Origin: Lentilactobacillus fungorum
Lineage (GTDB): Bacteria; Bacillota; Bacilli; Lactobacillales; Lactobacillaceae
Direction: 5' to 3'
Length of the DNA stretch: 64,000 bases
Assembly (NCBI RefSeq): GCF_016860605.1
Contig: NZ_BNJR01000016.1
Coordinates: forward strand, 1-64,000
A program made the translations under genes and the position numbers. The notes beneath the pieces were generated by a model. The model ran no database searches. It worked only from the letters and a program-made list of their open reading frames with translations, and was not told the DNA's origin. This document shows positions 1 through 8,888 of this stretch, piece by piece (position 1 is the first letter of the stretch; every line of letters begins with the position of its first letter).

Positions 1-108
1 CGCAAAGCAGAAAGCTGCACCTAAGTCAACTTGTCCAAAAATCCAAGCCCGGGATTTCCGGCCAAGTTAACTTAGGCTCCGCTTTCTAAGCGCTTTGCTC
101 CGCTCACT
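1..108 (+). repeat. Palindromic element, forward, cut by window start
   Basis: Forward copy of the dispersed palindrome (canonical order: AGGACAGCTG at the 5' end, CGCTCACT at the 3' end). The first bases are missing. Outer helix GCAAAGC/GCTTTGC, next helix AGAAAGC/GCTTTCT, then CCTAAG/CTTAGG, and a central GGGATTT core. It ends 20 bases before the TTG start of the following lactonase gene, just before its GGAGG site. Confidence 0.85.
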
Positions 109-128
109 TTATATTTGGAGGTATTATC

Positions 129-1184
129 TTGACTGAAACTTATTTGATTGGAACCTATACCAGAAGAATTAGTAAGGGTGTTTATCAGCTTGAATTAGAT
201 CCTGATAACCAGAAATTACAAAATTTGGAATTTGTGGGGGAGGCCATCGACCCAACTTACATAGCCGAATCAAAGAATAAACGGATTTATGCGATTACTA
301 AAGTTAAGGATGAAAAGACCGGTGATGTGTCTGGCGGTTTCTATGAGTGGGATGGCACTCAAACGACGTATCCGCTGGCACCCATTGCGGGTATCCATGA
401 TCAAGAAACGTCACCGGCTTATATTGCCGTCGATGACAATCGAAAGCTGGTCTTTACCGCCAATTATCATGCTGGAATCGTCAGCACTTACAAAATCGCG
501 GAAAATGGGGCAATTTCGCTTGCTGATCGGATTATGGACAAAGGGACACTAGGCTTTCGGCCAGAACAACAAGATGGCCCACATCCTCATTACATCAATT
601 TGACACCTGATAACCGGCTTGTCGTTGTTGACTTAGGCGTTGATAAAGTCTATCTCTACGATGTGGATGATAGCGGCAAATTAACCCCCGTAAGTGAATT
701 ACAAATGGAGGACGGCTATGGCCCTCGCCACATTACTTTTGATGCAAAAAAGAACGTTGCTTATTTAGTGGGTGAACTTAGCAGCAATGTTGCCGTTTTG
801 GATTATGATGCACAAGCTGGCAAACTCTCATTGAGAAATATTTTATCAACTATCCCTGATGATTGGACGGAACACAATGGCGCTGCAGCGATTAGACTAT
901 CAAGCGACGGCCGGTTCGTTTACGTTTCAAACCGGGGTAATAACACGATTGCCGTCTTTAGCTCAGATACCGCTGGCAATTTAACGCTTGTGCAACGAAT
1001 TGCGACGGAAGGTGACTTTCCTCGCGACTTTAACTTCAGCGATGATGAGTCATTTGTGATTTGCCTAAATCAAAATTCAGATAATGCGACATTATACGCG
1101 CGAGATGCCCAATCTGGCAAATTGACGATGGTTCAAAAAGACTTCGCGGTACCAGAAGGCGTCAGTGTATTGCGCCGCCTGTAA
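129..1184 (+). CDS. pgl: 6-phosphogluconolactonase, beta-propeller (lactonase family)
   Basis: A cytosolic 351-residue protein of the seven-bladed propeller lactonase family, expected to hydrolyse 6-phosphogluconolactone in the oxidative pentose-phosphate/phosphoketolase route. Blade-like motifs recur, for example PHPHYINLTPDNRLVVVDLG near the middle and DGRFVYVSNRGNNTIAVF in the C-terminal half; both are typical of this family. No signal peptide is seen. The start is TTG at 129, set by GGAGG seven bases upstream. A palindromic element lies directly in front, so the promoter must lie inside or before that element. It is convergent with the next gene and shares a terminator with it. Family assignment is strong; substrate is by family. 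Confidence 0.85.
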   Translation: MTETYLIGTYTRRISKGVYQLELDPDNQKLQNLEFVGEAIDPTYIAESKNKRIYAITKVKDEKTGDVSGGFYEWDGTQTTYPLAPIAGIHDQETSPAYIAVDDNRKLVFTANYHAGIVSTYKIAENGAISLADRIMDKGTLGFRPEQQDGPHPHYINLTPDNRLVVVDLGVDKVYLYDVDDSGKLTPVSELQMEDGYGPRHITFDAKKNVAYLVGELSSNVAVLDYDAQAGKLSLRNILSTIPDDWTEHNGAAAIRLSSDGRFVYVSNRGNNTIAVFSSDTAGNLTLVQRIATEGDFPRDFNFSDDESFVICLNQNSDNATLYARDAQSGKLTMVQKDFAVPEGVSVLRRL

Positions 1185-1202
1185 ACCATTACTTAGATAA
1201 CT

Positions 1203-1253
1203 CACAATAAAGGTCGGGACAAAACGAATTGTTTTGCGCCGACCTTTATTGTG
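1203..1253. terminator. Bidirectional terminator
   Basis: Perfect 15-bp arms CACAATAAAGGTCGG and CCGACCTTTATTGTG with further inner pairing (GACAAAAC/GTTTTG). It sits between the convergent lactonase and FAH-family genes and can serve both. Confidence 0.8.
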
Positions 1254-1323
1254 CTAAATATGAGCTAGCAGCTGAGCAACCCCAAGAATCGCTGATCCCC
1301 TGCGTTTTGCTAATTACTATCAA

Positions 1324-2175
1324 CTAGTTCACATGCGTGGTAATGGTGCCAAGCCCCTCAATTTCGCTTGTCAACACATCACCGGATTTTAAGAAGATCT
1401 GTGGATCACGACCAACCCCAGTGCCACTAGGTGTCCCCGTGAAGATTAAGTCCCCTGGATATAACTCAATCACACTCGAAATATATGAAACCAGCGTTTG
1501 AATATCAAAAATCATTTGGCTAATGGATGCTTGCTGCATTACGTCACCATTTACTTTAGTGACGACTTGCTTGGAAACAATGTCATCGGTATCGGCAATC
1601 GTTGTTATGTAAGGGCCGATTGGCGAATAATTCTTAAATGATTTACCGAGGTCAAACTGCGTATTGGCGCCATCGATCGTTTGAAGACGACGGTCTGAGA
1701 TATCTTGGCCGACCGTATAGCCAGCAATGGCATCTTCGGCGTCCTCGCGGCTAATATTGCGGCCGCCGCGGCCAATGACGACAACTAGTTCTGATTCCCA
1801 ATCGACGGTCTCACTGCTTAAGTGAATTGCGTTTTTAGGTCCGGCCAACGAACTGACAAATTTGTTAAAGACATTTGGCCGTTTGGGTTTAGCCGTAGCC
1901 ATTTCCTTCATATGATCGAGATAGTTAAAGCCGATTGCTGGGATTTGTTTTGGAAACTGGACTGGCTGTTCGAACTTGTTAGCATCTAGGATTTTAGAAT
2001 GGTCGTTACTGATGATTCTTTCATCATTCACATCGATTAGTACGTTTGAAACAAAGTTCTGCCAGTCATTTAGAATACTGTCAATCGAATTGTAGCCGGT
2101 AATTGGGACGCCCCAGAATTGATCATTTTGGAGCGCCACCAACATTGGCTGATTTTCGTACATCGCTAATTTCAA
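1324..2175 (-). CDS. Fumarylacetoacetate hydrolase (FAH) family protein
   Basis: A 283-residue cytosolic protein of the FAH/2-keto-4-pentenoate hydratase superfamily, whose members cleave or decarboxylate C-C bonds of keto acids using a divalent metal. Visible family signatures are IGFNYLDHMKEM (entry to the catalytic domain), the metal-binding region around DWESELVVVIG, YTVGQDISDR, and GDLIFTGTPSGTG near the C-terminus. The N-terminal third is the variable cap domain. A GGAGG-like site (aggggtt) precedes the ATG at 2175. The true substrate cannot be read from sequence; acylpyruvate hydrolase and oxaloacetate decarboxylase activities are both known in the family. It appears monocistronic. Confidence 0.8.
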   Translation of the reverse strand: MKLAMYENQPMLVALQNDQFWGVPITGYNSIDSILNDWQNFVSNVLIDVNDERIISNDHSKILDANKFEQPVQFPKQIPAIGFNYLDHMKEMATAKPKRPNVFNKFVSSLAGPKNAIHLSSETVDWESELVVVIGRGGRNISREDAEDAIAGYTVGQDISDRRLQTIDGANTQFDLGKSFKNYSPIGPYITTIADTDDIVSKQVVTKVNGDVMQQASISQMIFDIQTLVSYISSVIELYPGDLIFTGTPSGTGVGRDPQIFLKSGDVLTSEIEGLGTITTHVN

Positions 2176-2365
2176 TCTAACCCCTCCTGACTTAGTGAGC
2201 GAAACAAAGACAATTAAAAAGCGGCATCTAAGCTGTTGTAAACGAGAAGCTCGGCTTGCTGCCGGCAGCCTAGAGATAACTTTTCACTTTACATAACTGT
2301 CCTAGTCCAATTAACGAACAGCGATATCAGTATACACCCAATCCTGCTAAAAGTAACGGGAACGC

Positions 2366-4726
2366 TTAATCGTTGCTGTTTTTCCAGAACTGTTGGAGGA
2401 TCGTTGCTAATTGGTGGTCACTATTTGTAACTTTGATTGCCTGCCAATTGGTTGGAAAAATTTGGCGATACCTGGTTTGATTAAAGCGCTGATCCATCAA
2501 GACAATGACGCCCTTATCCGTTTTTGTCCTGATTAACCGGCCAGCGGCTTGAGAAACGTTGTTAAAGCCGGGAAGTTGGTAAGCAAACGAGAAGCCTTGG
2601 CCGTTTAGCTGGTCAAAATAATCACGAATCAAATCAGACTCTTCATTGATCCCGGGCAACCCAACACTGACGATTCCCACGCCAATTAAAGCATCATTTT
2701 TTAGGTCGATACCTTCAGAAAAGATCCCGCCTAGCAAGGCAAAGCCAACTTTGGTTTGGTGGTCCGATTGACGAAATTCAGCTAAAAATGCTTCTCTGGC
2801 TTCTTGGGACATCTCAGGCGTTTGGTTAATTACGTGGACATCAGGATAAGTTTCAACAAAGTGGTTGAGTACCAAATTTAAATAAGTCATTGACGGAAAG
2901 AAAACCAGATAGTGTCCGGCTTTTTGGGCAATTAGCGTGGCAATCGTGTTACAGATTGGCTGGATGCTATTCTGCCGGTTGGCGTAAACCGTATTAATGT
3001 TGTTTGCGACAATTACTTGGCAGTTTTTGGGCGGAAACGCGGAGGTGGAGATCATTGCTAAACTATCGGGTTCGTTGCCTAAAACTTGTTGGTAATAATT
3101 AATGGGACTTAGCGTTGCCGAAAACAAAATGGCTGCCCGCCCCAGATTAAGGCTGTCTTTGAGATGCTTGCTGGGATCCAAACAAAATTGGCGAAACGTG
3201 ATGCGATCGTCGTTAACGATGATTCGGGTTCGGTAGGTTTCATCATAAAACTGACTAATCAAGTAATAGCTACGGCACTGAAAGTAATAATCGACGACGC
3301 TATCCACGACATCGCTAGGAGACTGGGCCGCCAACCATTGGTGAATGACTTCAATTAGGTCACCAAGTGTTTTATCAAAATTTGTCAGTGGCGCTAGTTG
3401 GGATACCTGTTTGGCAACGGTCGCCGCGGCAGGCTTACTGTAACGTTTAAATGACCGTTTAAGTGATTTGAGTTTACTGATGATTTTGGCATTGGTAGCT
3501 GGTTTTTGGTTTAAGGAATGAATTAAAGGATCGATTGGCGTCGACGCCAGTGTTGCCGAATACATTTCTCGAGAACGCTGCACTAAGTTATGAACTTCAT
3601 CAATTAAGAAGCAGTTTGTTTTATCAGGAACTGAAAAGAAGCGTTGTAAGTGGACTTGGGGGTCAAACAAATAATTGTAATCACAAATAATGACATCACA
3701 GAACAAGCTAACGTCTAGGGAATATTCAAACGGGTCCACTTGGTGCTTTCTGGCGTATGTTTGAATCGTTTGTTTGGTGATTTGATCGACGTGGGTAATG
3801 AGATCCTTGATGGCTGGCCGCACGCGATCATAATAGCCAACCATGTAAGGATTTTCCTCTGGCAAAACGTTTTCTTCTTCTGGAAAGGTGATTTTGTCTT
3901 TAGCTGTTAGGGTGATTGATTTTAAGGCCAATCCTTTGGTACTCATGAGGCTGATCGTGTTTTCAGCTACGTGGCGGGTACTTTGCTTGGCTGTGAAATA
4001 AAAGACCCGCTTGATGAGTTCTTCACCCATTGATTTAATAGCGGGGAAAAGGGTGGAAATGGTTTTGCCTGTACCAGTTGGAGCTTCAACGAACAAGTGC
4101 TTTTCAAGCATAATTGCTTTGTAGACATTGGTGGCTAATTGGTGTTGGCCGGGTCGATACGTTTTAAAAGGAAACGCCAATTTTTTGGCAGTGGTAACCC
4201 GCTGTTCGTCCAAATCACGGCGCAACTTGAGCCATTCCTGGTATTCCTTGATGAGGTCATTAAAGAAGTCAATGGCTTTTGAACGCGTGATTAACTGTTG
4301 TTTAGTCGTAATGATTTCATCGGGCGTTTGAACGTACGTGAGTTGCATTGTGACCGAATCAATGTCTCGGTCTTGCATGACAATATAAGCATAGACTTTT
4401 ACCTGTGCCCAATATAGCGCCAATGTTGAATCGGGAAGATTGGCATATTCCAAGTCAGATGTTTTGATTTCTTCAAGTAATAATTTGTCATCTTGAACAT
4501 CAATCCCATCGGCACGCCCGGAGATAACGTAGTCGTCGCCAAGGTAATTAATGGTTGTTTTTAAAGCCACTTCAGATTGATAAGATGCAGGCCGGCTGTG
4601 TTGGAGTTTGCGATGGATTCGACTGCCTTCTTGGGGGGTGTTTTCGCTGCTGATGACCGGACTTAAGTCGCCAGTCCGCAATAAAAATTCAACTAATTCT
4701 CGAATGCCAATTTGATGGGTTGCCAT
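2366..4726 (-). CDS. Rad3/DinG-like DNA helicase with N-terminal nuclease-like domain
   Basis: A 786-residue superfamily 2 (XPD/Rad3/DinG group) helicase. Walker A is EAPTGTGKT at about residues 214-222 and the Walker B/DEAH box is IDEVHNL around residue 370. C-terminal helicase motifs include LFSATLSP, GIFSEGIDLKND and QAAGRLIRT. The first 180 residues resemble a PD-(D/E)XK nuclease: GRADGID near 70 followed by LLEEIKTSD near 85, the D-x(n)-E-x-K pattern of RecB/Cas4-type nucleases. The fusion suggests processing of DNA ends or branched intermediates during repair. Cysteines that could form an Fe-S cluster are few (for instance SLFCDVIICDYNYLF). Start ATG at 4726 has AAAGGAGG upstream, with a palindromic element just before that site. 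Confidence 0.8.
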   Translation of the reverse strand: MATHQIGIRELVEFLLRTGDLSPVISSENTPQEGSRIHRKLQHSRPASYQSEVALKTTINYLGDDYVISGRADGIDVQDDKLLLEEIKTSDLEYANLPDSTLALYWAQVKVYAYIVMQDRDIDSVTMQLTYVQTPDEIITTKQQLITRSKAIDFFNDLIKEYQEWLKLRRDLDEQRVTTAKKLAFPFKTYRPGQHQLATNVYKAIMLEKHLFVEAPTGTGKTISTLFPAIKSMGEELIKRVFYFTAKQSTRHVAENTISLMSTKGLALKSITLTAKDKITFPEEENVLPEENPYMVGYYDRVRPAIKDLITHVDQITKQTIQTYARKHQVDPFEYSLDVSLFCDVIICDYNYLFDPQVHLQRFFSVPDKTNCFLIDEVHNLVQRSREMYSATLASTPIDPLIHSLNQKPATNAKIISKLKSLKRSFKRYSKPAAATVAKQVSQLAPLTNFDKTLGDLIEVIHQWLAAQSPSDVVDSVVDYYFQCRSYYLISQFYDETYRTRIIVNDDRITFRQFCLDPSKHLKDSLNLGRAAILFSATLSPINYYQQVLGNEPDSLAMISTSAFPPKNCQVIVANNINTVYANRQNSIQPICNTIATLIAQKAGHYLVFFPSMTYLNLVLNHFVETYPDVHVINQTPEMSQEAREAFLAEFRQSDHQTKVGFALLGGIFSEGIDLKNDALIGVGIVSVGLPGINEESDLIRDYFDQLNGQGFSFAYQLPGFNNVSQAAGRLIRTKTDKGVIVLMDQRFNQTRYRQIFPTNWQAIKVTNSDHQLATILQQFWKNSND

Positions 4727-4741
4727 GTGTTCCTCCTTTCA

Positions 4742-4859
4742 AGTGCGCGGAGCAAAGCGTTTAGAAAGCGGAGCCTAAGCCACTCCAGCCATAAATCCCG
4801 GGTTTGGATTTGTGGCTGGAGTGGCTTAGGTGCAGCTTTCTGCTTTGCGTAGCGGTCCT
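4742..4859 (-). repeat. Palindromic element, reverse, complete
   Basis: Complete copy oriented with the helicase gene. Its 3' end lies 15 bases before the ATG, immediately before AAAGGAGG. Outer arms are GCAAAGC/GCTTTGC-like, second helix GCTTTCT/AGAAAGC, third CCTAAG/CTTAGG, inner helix GCCACTCCAGCC with GGCTGGAGTGGC around a CCCGGG core. Confidence 0.85.
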
Positions 4860-5226
4860 CGGCAAAGTAGTGGCGGGCAAATCATAAATCCCGGGTTTGG
4901 ATTTGTGGCTGGAGTGGCTTAGGTGCAGCTTTCTGCTTTGCGTAGCGGTCCTCGGCAAAGTAGTGGCGGGTAAACCAGAAATCCCGGGCCTGGATTTTTG
5001 GCTGAGTGGCCTTAGGTGCAGCTTTCTGCTTTGCGCAGCGATCCTCGACTAGGTAGTAGCGAAGCTCGGGAATCCCCGGGCTTGGGATTTTCGTTAGAGG
5101 TGCTTACACGCAGATCCCTGCTTTGCTCCGCGGTCCTCGGCAAAGTAGTGGCGGGCAAATCATAAATCCCGGGCTTGGATTTTTGCTTGGGGGTATCTAG
5201 GGTTTCCTGCTTTGCGAAACAGTCCC
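4860..5226 (-). repeat. Tandem array of four partial palindromic units
   Basis: Four units of about 90 bp (near 4860-4952, 4953-5044, 5045-5137 and 5138-5226). Each keeps one arm of the element (GCAGCTTTCTGCTTTGCG or variant) and the CCCGGG core. The other outer arm is replaced by sequence of the type CGGCAAAGTAGTGGCGGGCA. The third unit has different arms (GATCCCTGC type). The last unit is the most divergent. These units cannot form the full hairpin. Confidence 0.8.
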
Positions 5227-5427
5227 ATTCCCTGTAAAAGGGGATAGTCACCTAAACTTTGGCAAGACAGCCTGCTGACGTATGCTTCTATTTGATAAAA
5301 CTGTTCTAAATCTAACCGCATTCTATTATACTAGAGAATAGCTTGTTCTTCAGCATTTGGCTGATATGTACAGAAGGAACCAATCATTATCCAATTAAAT
5401 CATGACATATTAAAGGAGGAGGCCGCC

Positions 5428-6021
5428 ATGAATCCCCAATTTGGTCAGATACTTAAAAGAAAACATGATCGCTATATTGCCCTTGGACGGGTGATTACCA
5501 ATAACCCGCAATTAATCCTAGACAACGTTAATTATATTGGCAAAAAGAACTTTGTCATCCACATTAAATTCGGTGGCGGCATTACCAGAGTAGCCCATTT
5601 ACTGGTTAAGCTTCCCAACAATGACTTGCCATCATACTTGAGCCAAACGAAGGTCACTAGTTTTAAGTCGGCGGTTGAGAATCATGAATTGGAACTGCTC
5701 AATATTGAAGCAAGTGAACTGGCAGATTTTCAATTGGTTGAAACGTTGGAAATTGAAGACCCAAAAGATGAACAAATTGCTTACCTTGCCAGCATTCGGG
5801 AAAATACAATTCAATTAGTAACGGCTTATTTAAAGGACTTACAGGCCAAAATTGATAAGCTTTCACAACGAAAGGCTAATCACTATTTTTCCAGTAAGGC
5901 GCACTATGAGCAGGTAAAGGACTTTTTATTGTCGGTCGCGCCTTATCTGGATTTACGATTAAACAAAAGCCAAGTTCGTCAAGATGAATGGCGACTAAAG
6001 TTAAAGTTGGGAGGCCAATAG
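5428..6021 (+). CDS. Conserved hypothetical protein (197 aa)
   Basis: Not recognised. The protein is soluble and highly charged. The N-terminal half has beta-type alternation (for example NFVIHIKFGGGITRVAHLLVKL near residue 40). The C-terminal half looks helical and possibly coiled coil (RENTIQLVTAYLKDLQAKID near 135), ending in a basic stretch. No signal peptide or membrane segment. The start ATG at 5428 is supported by AAAGGAGGAGG about seven bases upstream. The stop is one base before the next ORF, so the two genes are almost certainly co-transcribed and translationally coupled. It may be an adaptor or nucleic-acid binding protein, but nothing fixes that. Confidence 0.6.
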   Translation: MNPQFGQILKRKHDRYIALGRVITNNPQLILDNVNYIGKKNFVIHIKFGGGITRVAHLLVKLPNNDLPSYLSQTKVTSFKSAVENHELELLNIEASELADFQLVETLEIEDPKDEQIAYLASIRENTIQLVTAYLKDLQAKIDKLSQRKANHYFSSKAHYEQVKDFLLSVAPYLDLRLNKSQVRQDEWRLKLKLGGQ

Positions 6022-6022
6022 T

Positions 6023-6247
6023 ATGTTAAATGAACAGAAGTTGGCGATCATCGTTAAAACCTTTGCCCACTATCGCGTCGATATTCAAACCAACAAAATG
6101 ACCCTCACTAAGATTAACGGTCAGCCAGTTAACTTTGATGCCACCAAGTATATGCAGGATCAATTAATTAACCTAATTTGCAAGGTGTTGGCCAATCAGT
6201 TAGTGGCAGAGGTGTGGCAGAACGAGCAGGCAGCGTTAGGCGACTAG
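6023..6247 (+). CDS. Small hypothetical protein (74 aa)
   Basis: Not recognised. Begins one base after the stop of the upstream 197-aa gene and uses a GGGAGG site lying inside that gene's last codons, a classic coupled pair. Predicted mostly helical and soluble, with no cysteines in a metal motif. The pair is followed by a hairpin terminator at 6381-6416, making a two-gene unit of unknown role. Confidence 0.55.
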   Translation: MLNEQKLAIIVKTFAHYRVDIQTNKMTLTKINGQPVNFDATKYMQDQLINLICKVLANQLVAEVWQNEQAALGD

Positions 6248-6380
6248 AAAAATCAATCAGTTAAGTGGATGACCCTTAAGACTTGATTATCGAGAGTTCC
6301 TTTTGAAATCGATACTTTGAATGGATACGCTGAGATAGAAGCTTGCTTACTTTTATATGCTGATGGGGTTCACTTATAAC

Positions 6381-6416
6381 AAAAAAGACGTCCTTGCACT
6401 GCGGGGCGTCTTTTTG
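6381..6416. terminator. Bidirectional terminator
   Basis: Arms AAAAAGACGYCC and GGGGCGTCTTTTT around TTGCACTGC, with T-tracts in both directions. It separates the 5428-6247 unit from the end of dapF on the opposite strand. Confidence 0.75.
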
Positions 6417-6439
6417 TGCGTCATTATAATAAGTCATAG

Positions 6440-7450
6440 CTAAAACCGGCCGTTATCCAAGCTCCCTACAAATTCATCATAGGCATCTTGCTCGTCAGTT
6501 GCCGTCACAGAAGCACGGGTCAGGTCGTTTGCGTGTAGATCGGCTTCCGGGATTTCAATTTCATGGGTAAAGGTTGCGTTGCCAATCAAATCAACGGTAT
6601 ACTCACCGTCATTGTTATGAACGCGAGTCTTAACCATGCCACCGGGGTTATAGACGGTAATGGTTTTTTCAAATTCAGCCAACTCCGGCCGGTTCAGGCA
6701 AAACGCGATGCTGGCAGCTGACATGCCGGTACCACAGGCGTTAGTTAGCCCAACACCGCGTTCAAAGGTTTGAACAAACAACGTGTCGGGGCCCTGAATT
6801 TCAGCGAAACTCACATTAACACCATCTGGGAAGTAAGGGTTCCTTTGATTAAGCATGGTTCCCAAAACTTTCAGTCCGTCCGGCTTCATTGTCTTAAAGT
6901 TACCAAACCCAATCAAGTGGGGATTAGGAACCGCTAAAGCTGTAAAACGGACGCCAACACCGAATTCTGGAATTGGTTGATCAATAATTTGGTCAGCACC
7001 CAAATGGTCGAACGGTAGGGATTCTTTATTAAAAGTAACCGGCGAAATCTCAACGCTAAAGGTTGGCACACCAGCTGCTAAATCAGTTTCTTTGTGAACT
7101 GCTAAATCACTATCTTGGGTCGCTACCTTGAATGCGTCTTGACCGGTTTTCTCAGCCAAGTAACGCGAAACCGTTCTTAAGCCGTTGCCACACATTGAGG
7201 CGATACTGCCATCGGTGTTGATGACTTCCATGCTGCCAAGAGCGCCGTCATGGTCCGAGTCATCAATTACCAACAAGCCGTCAGCGCCGTGAAGCAAGCC
7301 GTCAGCGCCGTGAAGCAAGCCGTCATTTGAATCGGTGATGTGTTTGGCGAGGGCCACTCGTTCTTGACTTGATAATTTATGGGTTAACTGGGTTTGATCG
7401 AGAATAAAAAATTTGTTTTGTGAGCCGTGGACCTTTAGTAACTGCACCAT
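6440..7450 (-). CDS. dapF: Diaminopimelate epimerase with duplicated heptapeptide
   Basis: A 336-residue cytosolic enzyme converting LL- to meso-diaminopimelate. Both catalytic cysteine motifs are present: SMCGNGLRT in the first half and NACGTGMSA in the second; NPH and the substrate-binding GGMVKT-type motif also fit. Start chosen at ATG 7450, with GGAGG eight bases upstream, rather than the longer in-frame extension. It lies 33 bases after lysC on the same strand, so the two form an operon. Oddity: residues about 46-59 contain HGADGLL twice, from a 21-bp tandem repeat in the DNA; relatives I recall carry this motif once. The frame is kept, so the enzyme is probably made. Confidence 0.92.
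   Translation of the reverse strand: MVQLLKVHGSQNKFFILDQTQLTHKLSSQERVALAKHITDSNDGLLHGADGLLHGADGLLVIDDSDHDGALGSMEVINTDGSIASMCGNGLRTVSRYLAEKTGQDAFKVATQDSDLAVHKETDLAAGVPTFSVEISPVTFNKESLPFDHLGADQIIDQPIPEFGVGVRFTALAVPNPHLIGFGNFKTMKPDGLKVLGTMLNQRNPYFPDGVNVSFAEIQGPDTLFVQTFERGVGLTNACGTGMSAASIAFCLNRPELAEFEKTITVYNPGGMVKTRVHNNDGEYTVDLIGNATFTHEIEIPEADLHANDLTRASVTATDEQDAYDEFVGSLDNGRF
7274..7325. repeat. 21-bp tandem duplication inside dapF
   Basis: CAAGCCGTCAGCGCCGTGAA-type units at 7274-7294 and 7295-7315 are identical, and the first ten bases of a third copy follow. Because the unit is a multiple of three, it adds seven residues (HGADGLL) without a frameshift. Identity of the copies suggests a recent slippage event. 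Confidence 0.9.
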
Positions 7451-7483
7451 CGTGGGTTCCTCCAATTTAGAAACTGATTTGAG

Positions 7484-8854
7484 CTAAATGGTTAATTTAG
7501 CTTTACTGAAAAAATGCTGATAAATGTACCTAACGGCATTATCGGCGTCGGATTCACGGGTACCCAGCATGATTGAGATGCGAGAAGCACCTTGGTTAAT
7601 CATGTGAACAGCAATTCCGTGGTCAGCGAGTGGTCGAATAATGTTCTCAATAGTACCAATTTTAGCACGCATTCCTTCACCGACAACCATAATGATCGCA
7701 TAATCATCAATCCACTCTAAAGTGTCGGGATGCAGTGTGTTGTTAATATCGGCACACATCTTGTGGATGGTGTCATTATCCAGTTGATTGCGGTCAAAAA
7801 TAATCGTTAAATCATCGATTCCAGATGGCATATGTTCGTAAGAAACCCCGTATTTATAAAGAATTTGTAGGATTTTTAACGTAAAGCCAACTTGTTTGTT
7901 GAGCAGATATCGGTGAAGATAGAGAGCCGCAAACCGATTGGAGCCGGCAATGCCTGTGACTGGTTTTTTCGTGGTGACGTCTTTTTCAGGGACAATAAGG
8001 GTGCCGGGAAGATCGGGATGATTCGTGTTTTTGACATTGATAGGGACTTGGCCTTGGATGGCTGGGATGATGGCTTCGTCGTTAAAAACTGAAAAGCCGG
8101 CGTATGACAGTTCACGCATTTCCCTGAAAGTCATTTTGGTAATGGGTTCGGGATCGTCAACAATTTTAGGGTTAGCTGCAAAAATGGCATCGACGTCCGT
8201 GAAGTTTTCGTACAAAGAAGCCCCTAATCCCCTTGCCAAAATGGATCCGGTAATATCAGAACCACCGCGGGCAAAGGTGGCAATTTGGCCATTTTTAGTA
8301 AAACCAAAAAAGCCAGGGAAGACTAATTTCTCATTGCCAACGGTGAAATGATTGAGGTTATCATAAGTTTCTTCCAAAACGGAGGCCTGATTGGGATCGT
8401 CGCTTAGTAAAATGCCAGCTTCTTTAGGATCCACAAACCGAGCCTTAGTGCCTGCTTGAGTTAAACAAGCGGCAAAAAGTTCGGCGTTTAAGCGTTCACC
8501 GTGAGCTTTAAACGCCGCCATGAGGTAGTCATCGTTAGGGTACGTCTGAGTTGGTAGTGCGACTAACTTAGCTTTAATGTCTTGGAGAACCGTAGCAGGA
8601 ACGTGAAAGGCATTGCCAATTTCTTGATAGCGGGAAAAGATGTCATCAACGTATTTAGGACTTTGATCATGAGCAAGCGTTGCGTTGGCATACTTGATTA
8701 ACAGATCAGTTACCTTGATGTCACCTGAAAAACGTTTCCCTGGCGCGGAAGTCACGATCACTTGACGATCCGGATCCTCTTGGACGATTTGAACAACTTT
8801 TTCAACATGGGCGGCATCCGCAAGAGAACTGCCCCCAAACTTAACAACTTTCAT
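7484..8854 (-). CDS. lysC: Aspartate kinase
   Basis: A 456-residue aspartate kinase, the first step from aspartate towards lysine. The N-terminal kinase signature KFGGSSLADAAHV, the ATP/substrate region VFPGFFGFTKNG with ARGGSDITGS, and paired C-terminal ACT domains (TLKILQILYKYGVSYEHMPS and IENIIRPLADHGIAVHMINQ) are all seen; ACT domains normally mediate feedback inhibition. Start at ATG 8854; a TTG just upstream is less likely because the GGGAG site is positioned for the ATG. First gene of the lysC-dapF unit, divergent from the lysA operon. A promoter and inverted repeat lie just upstream. Confidence 0.92.
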   Translation of the reverse strand: MKVVKFGGSSLADAAHVEKVVQIVQEDPDRQVIVTSAPGKRFSGDIKVTDLLIKYANATLAHDQSPKYVDDIFSRYQEIGNAFHVPATVLQDIKAKLVALPTQTYPNDDYLMAAFKAHGERLNAELFAACLTQAGTKARFVDPKEAGILLSDDPNQASVLEETYDNLNHFTVGNEKLVFPGFFGFTKNGQIATFARGGSDITGSILARGLGASLYENFTDVDAIFAANPKIVDDPEPITKMTFREMRELSYAGFSVFNDEAIIPAIQGQVPINVKNTNHPDLPGTLIVPEKDVTTKKPVTGIAGSNRFAALYLHRYLLNKQVGFTLKILQILYKYGVSYEHMPSGIDDLTIIFDRNQLDNDTIHKMCADINNTLHPDTLEWIDDYAIIMVVGEGMRAKIGTIENIIRPLADHGIAVHMINQGASRISIMLGTRESDADNAVRYIYQHFFSKAKLTI

Positions 8855-8888
8855 CAATAAAATTTCACTCCCTGGCTACTCCCATTAA

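Noticed and set aside
1-108. Palindromic elements as intrinsic terminators
   Set aside because: No T-run follows the hairpin in either orientation. Copies occur inside the lysine and ykoEDC operons, and proper terminators exist separately at gene ends.
2176-2365. Possible decayed palindromic element upstream of the FAH gene
   Set aside because: A few matching words (CTTGCTGCC, ACTGTCCTAG) but no paired arms or CCCGGG core.
4742-5226. CRISPR array
   Set aside because: Units are palindromic over their entire length, without unique spacers of constant size, and no cas genes are present.
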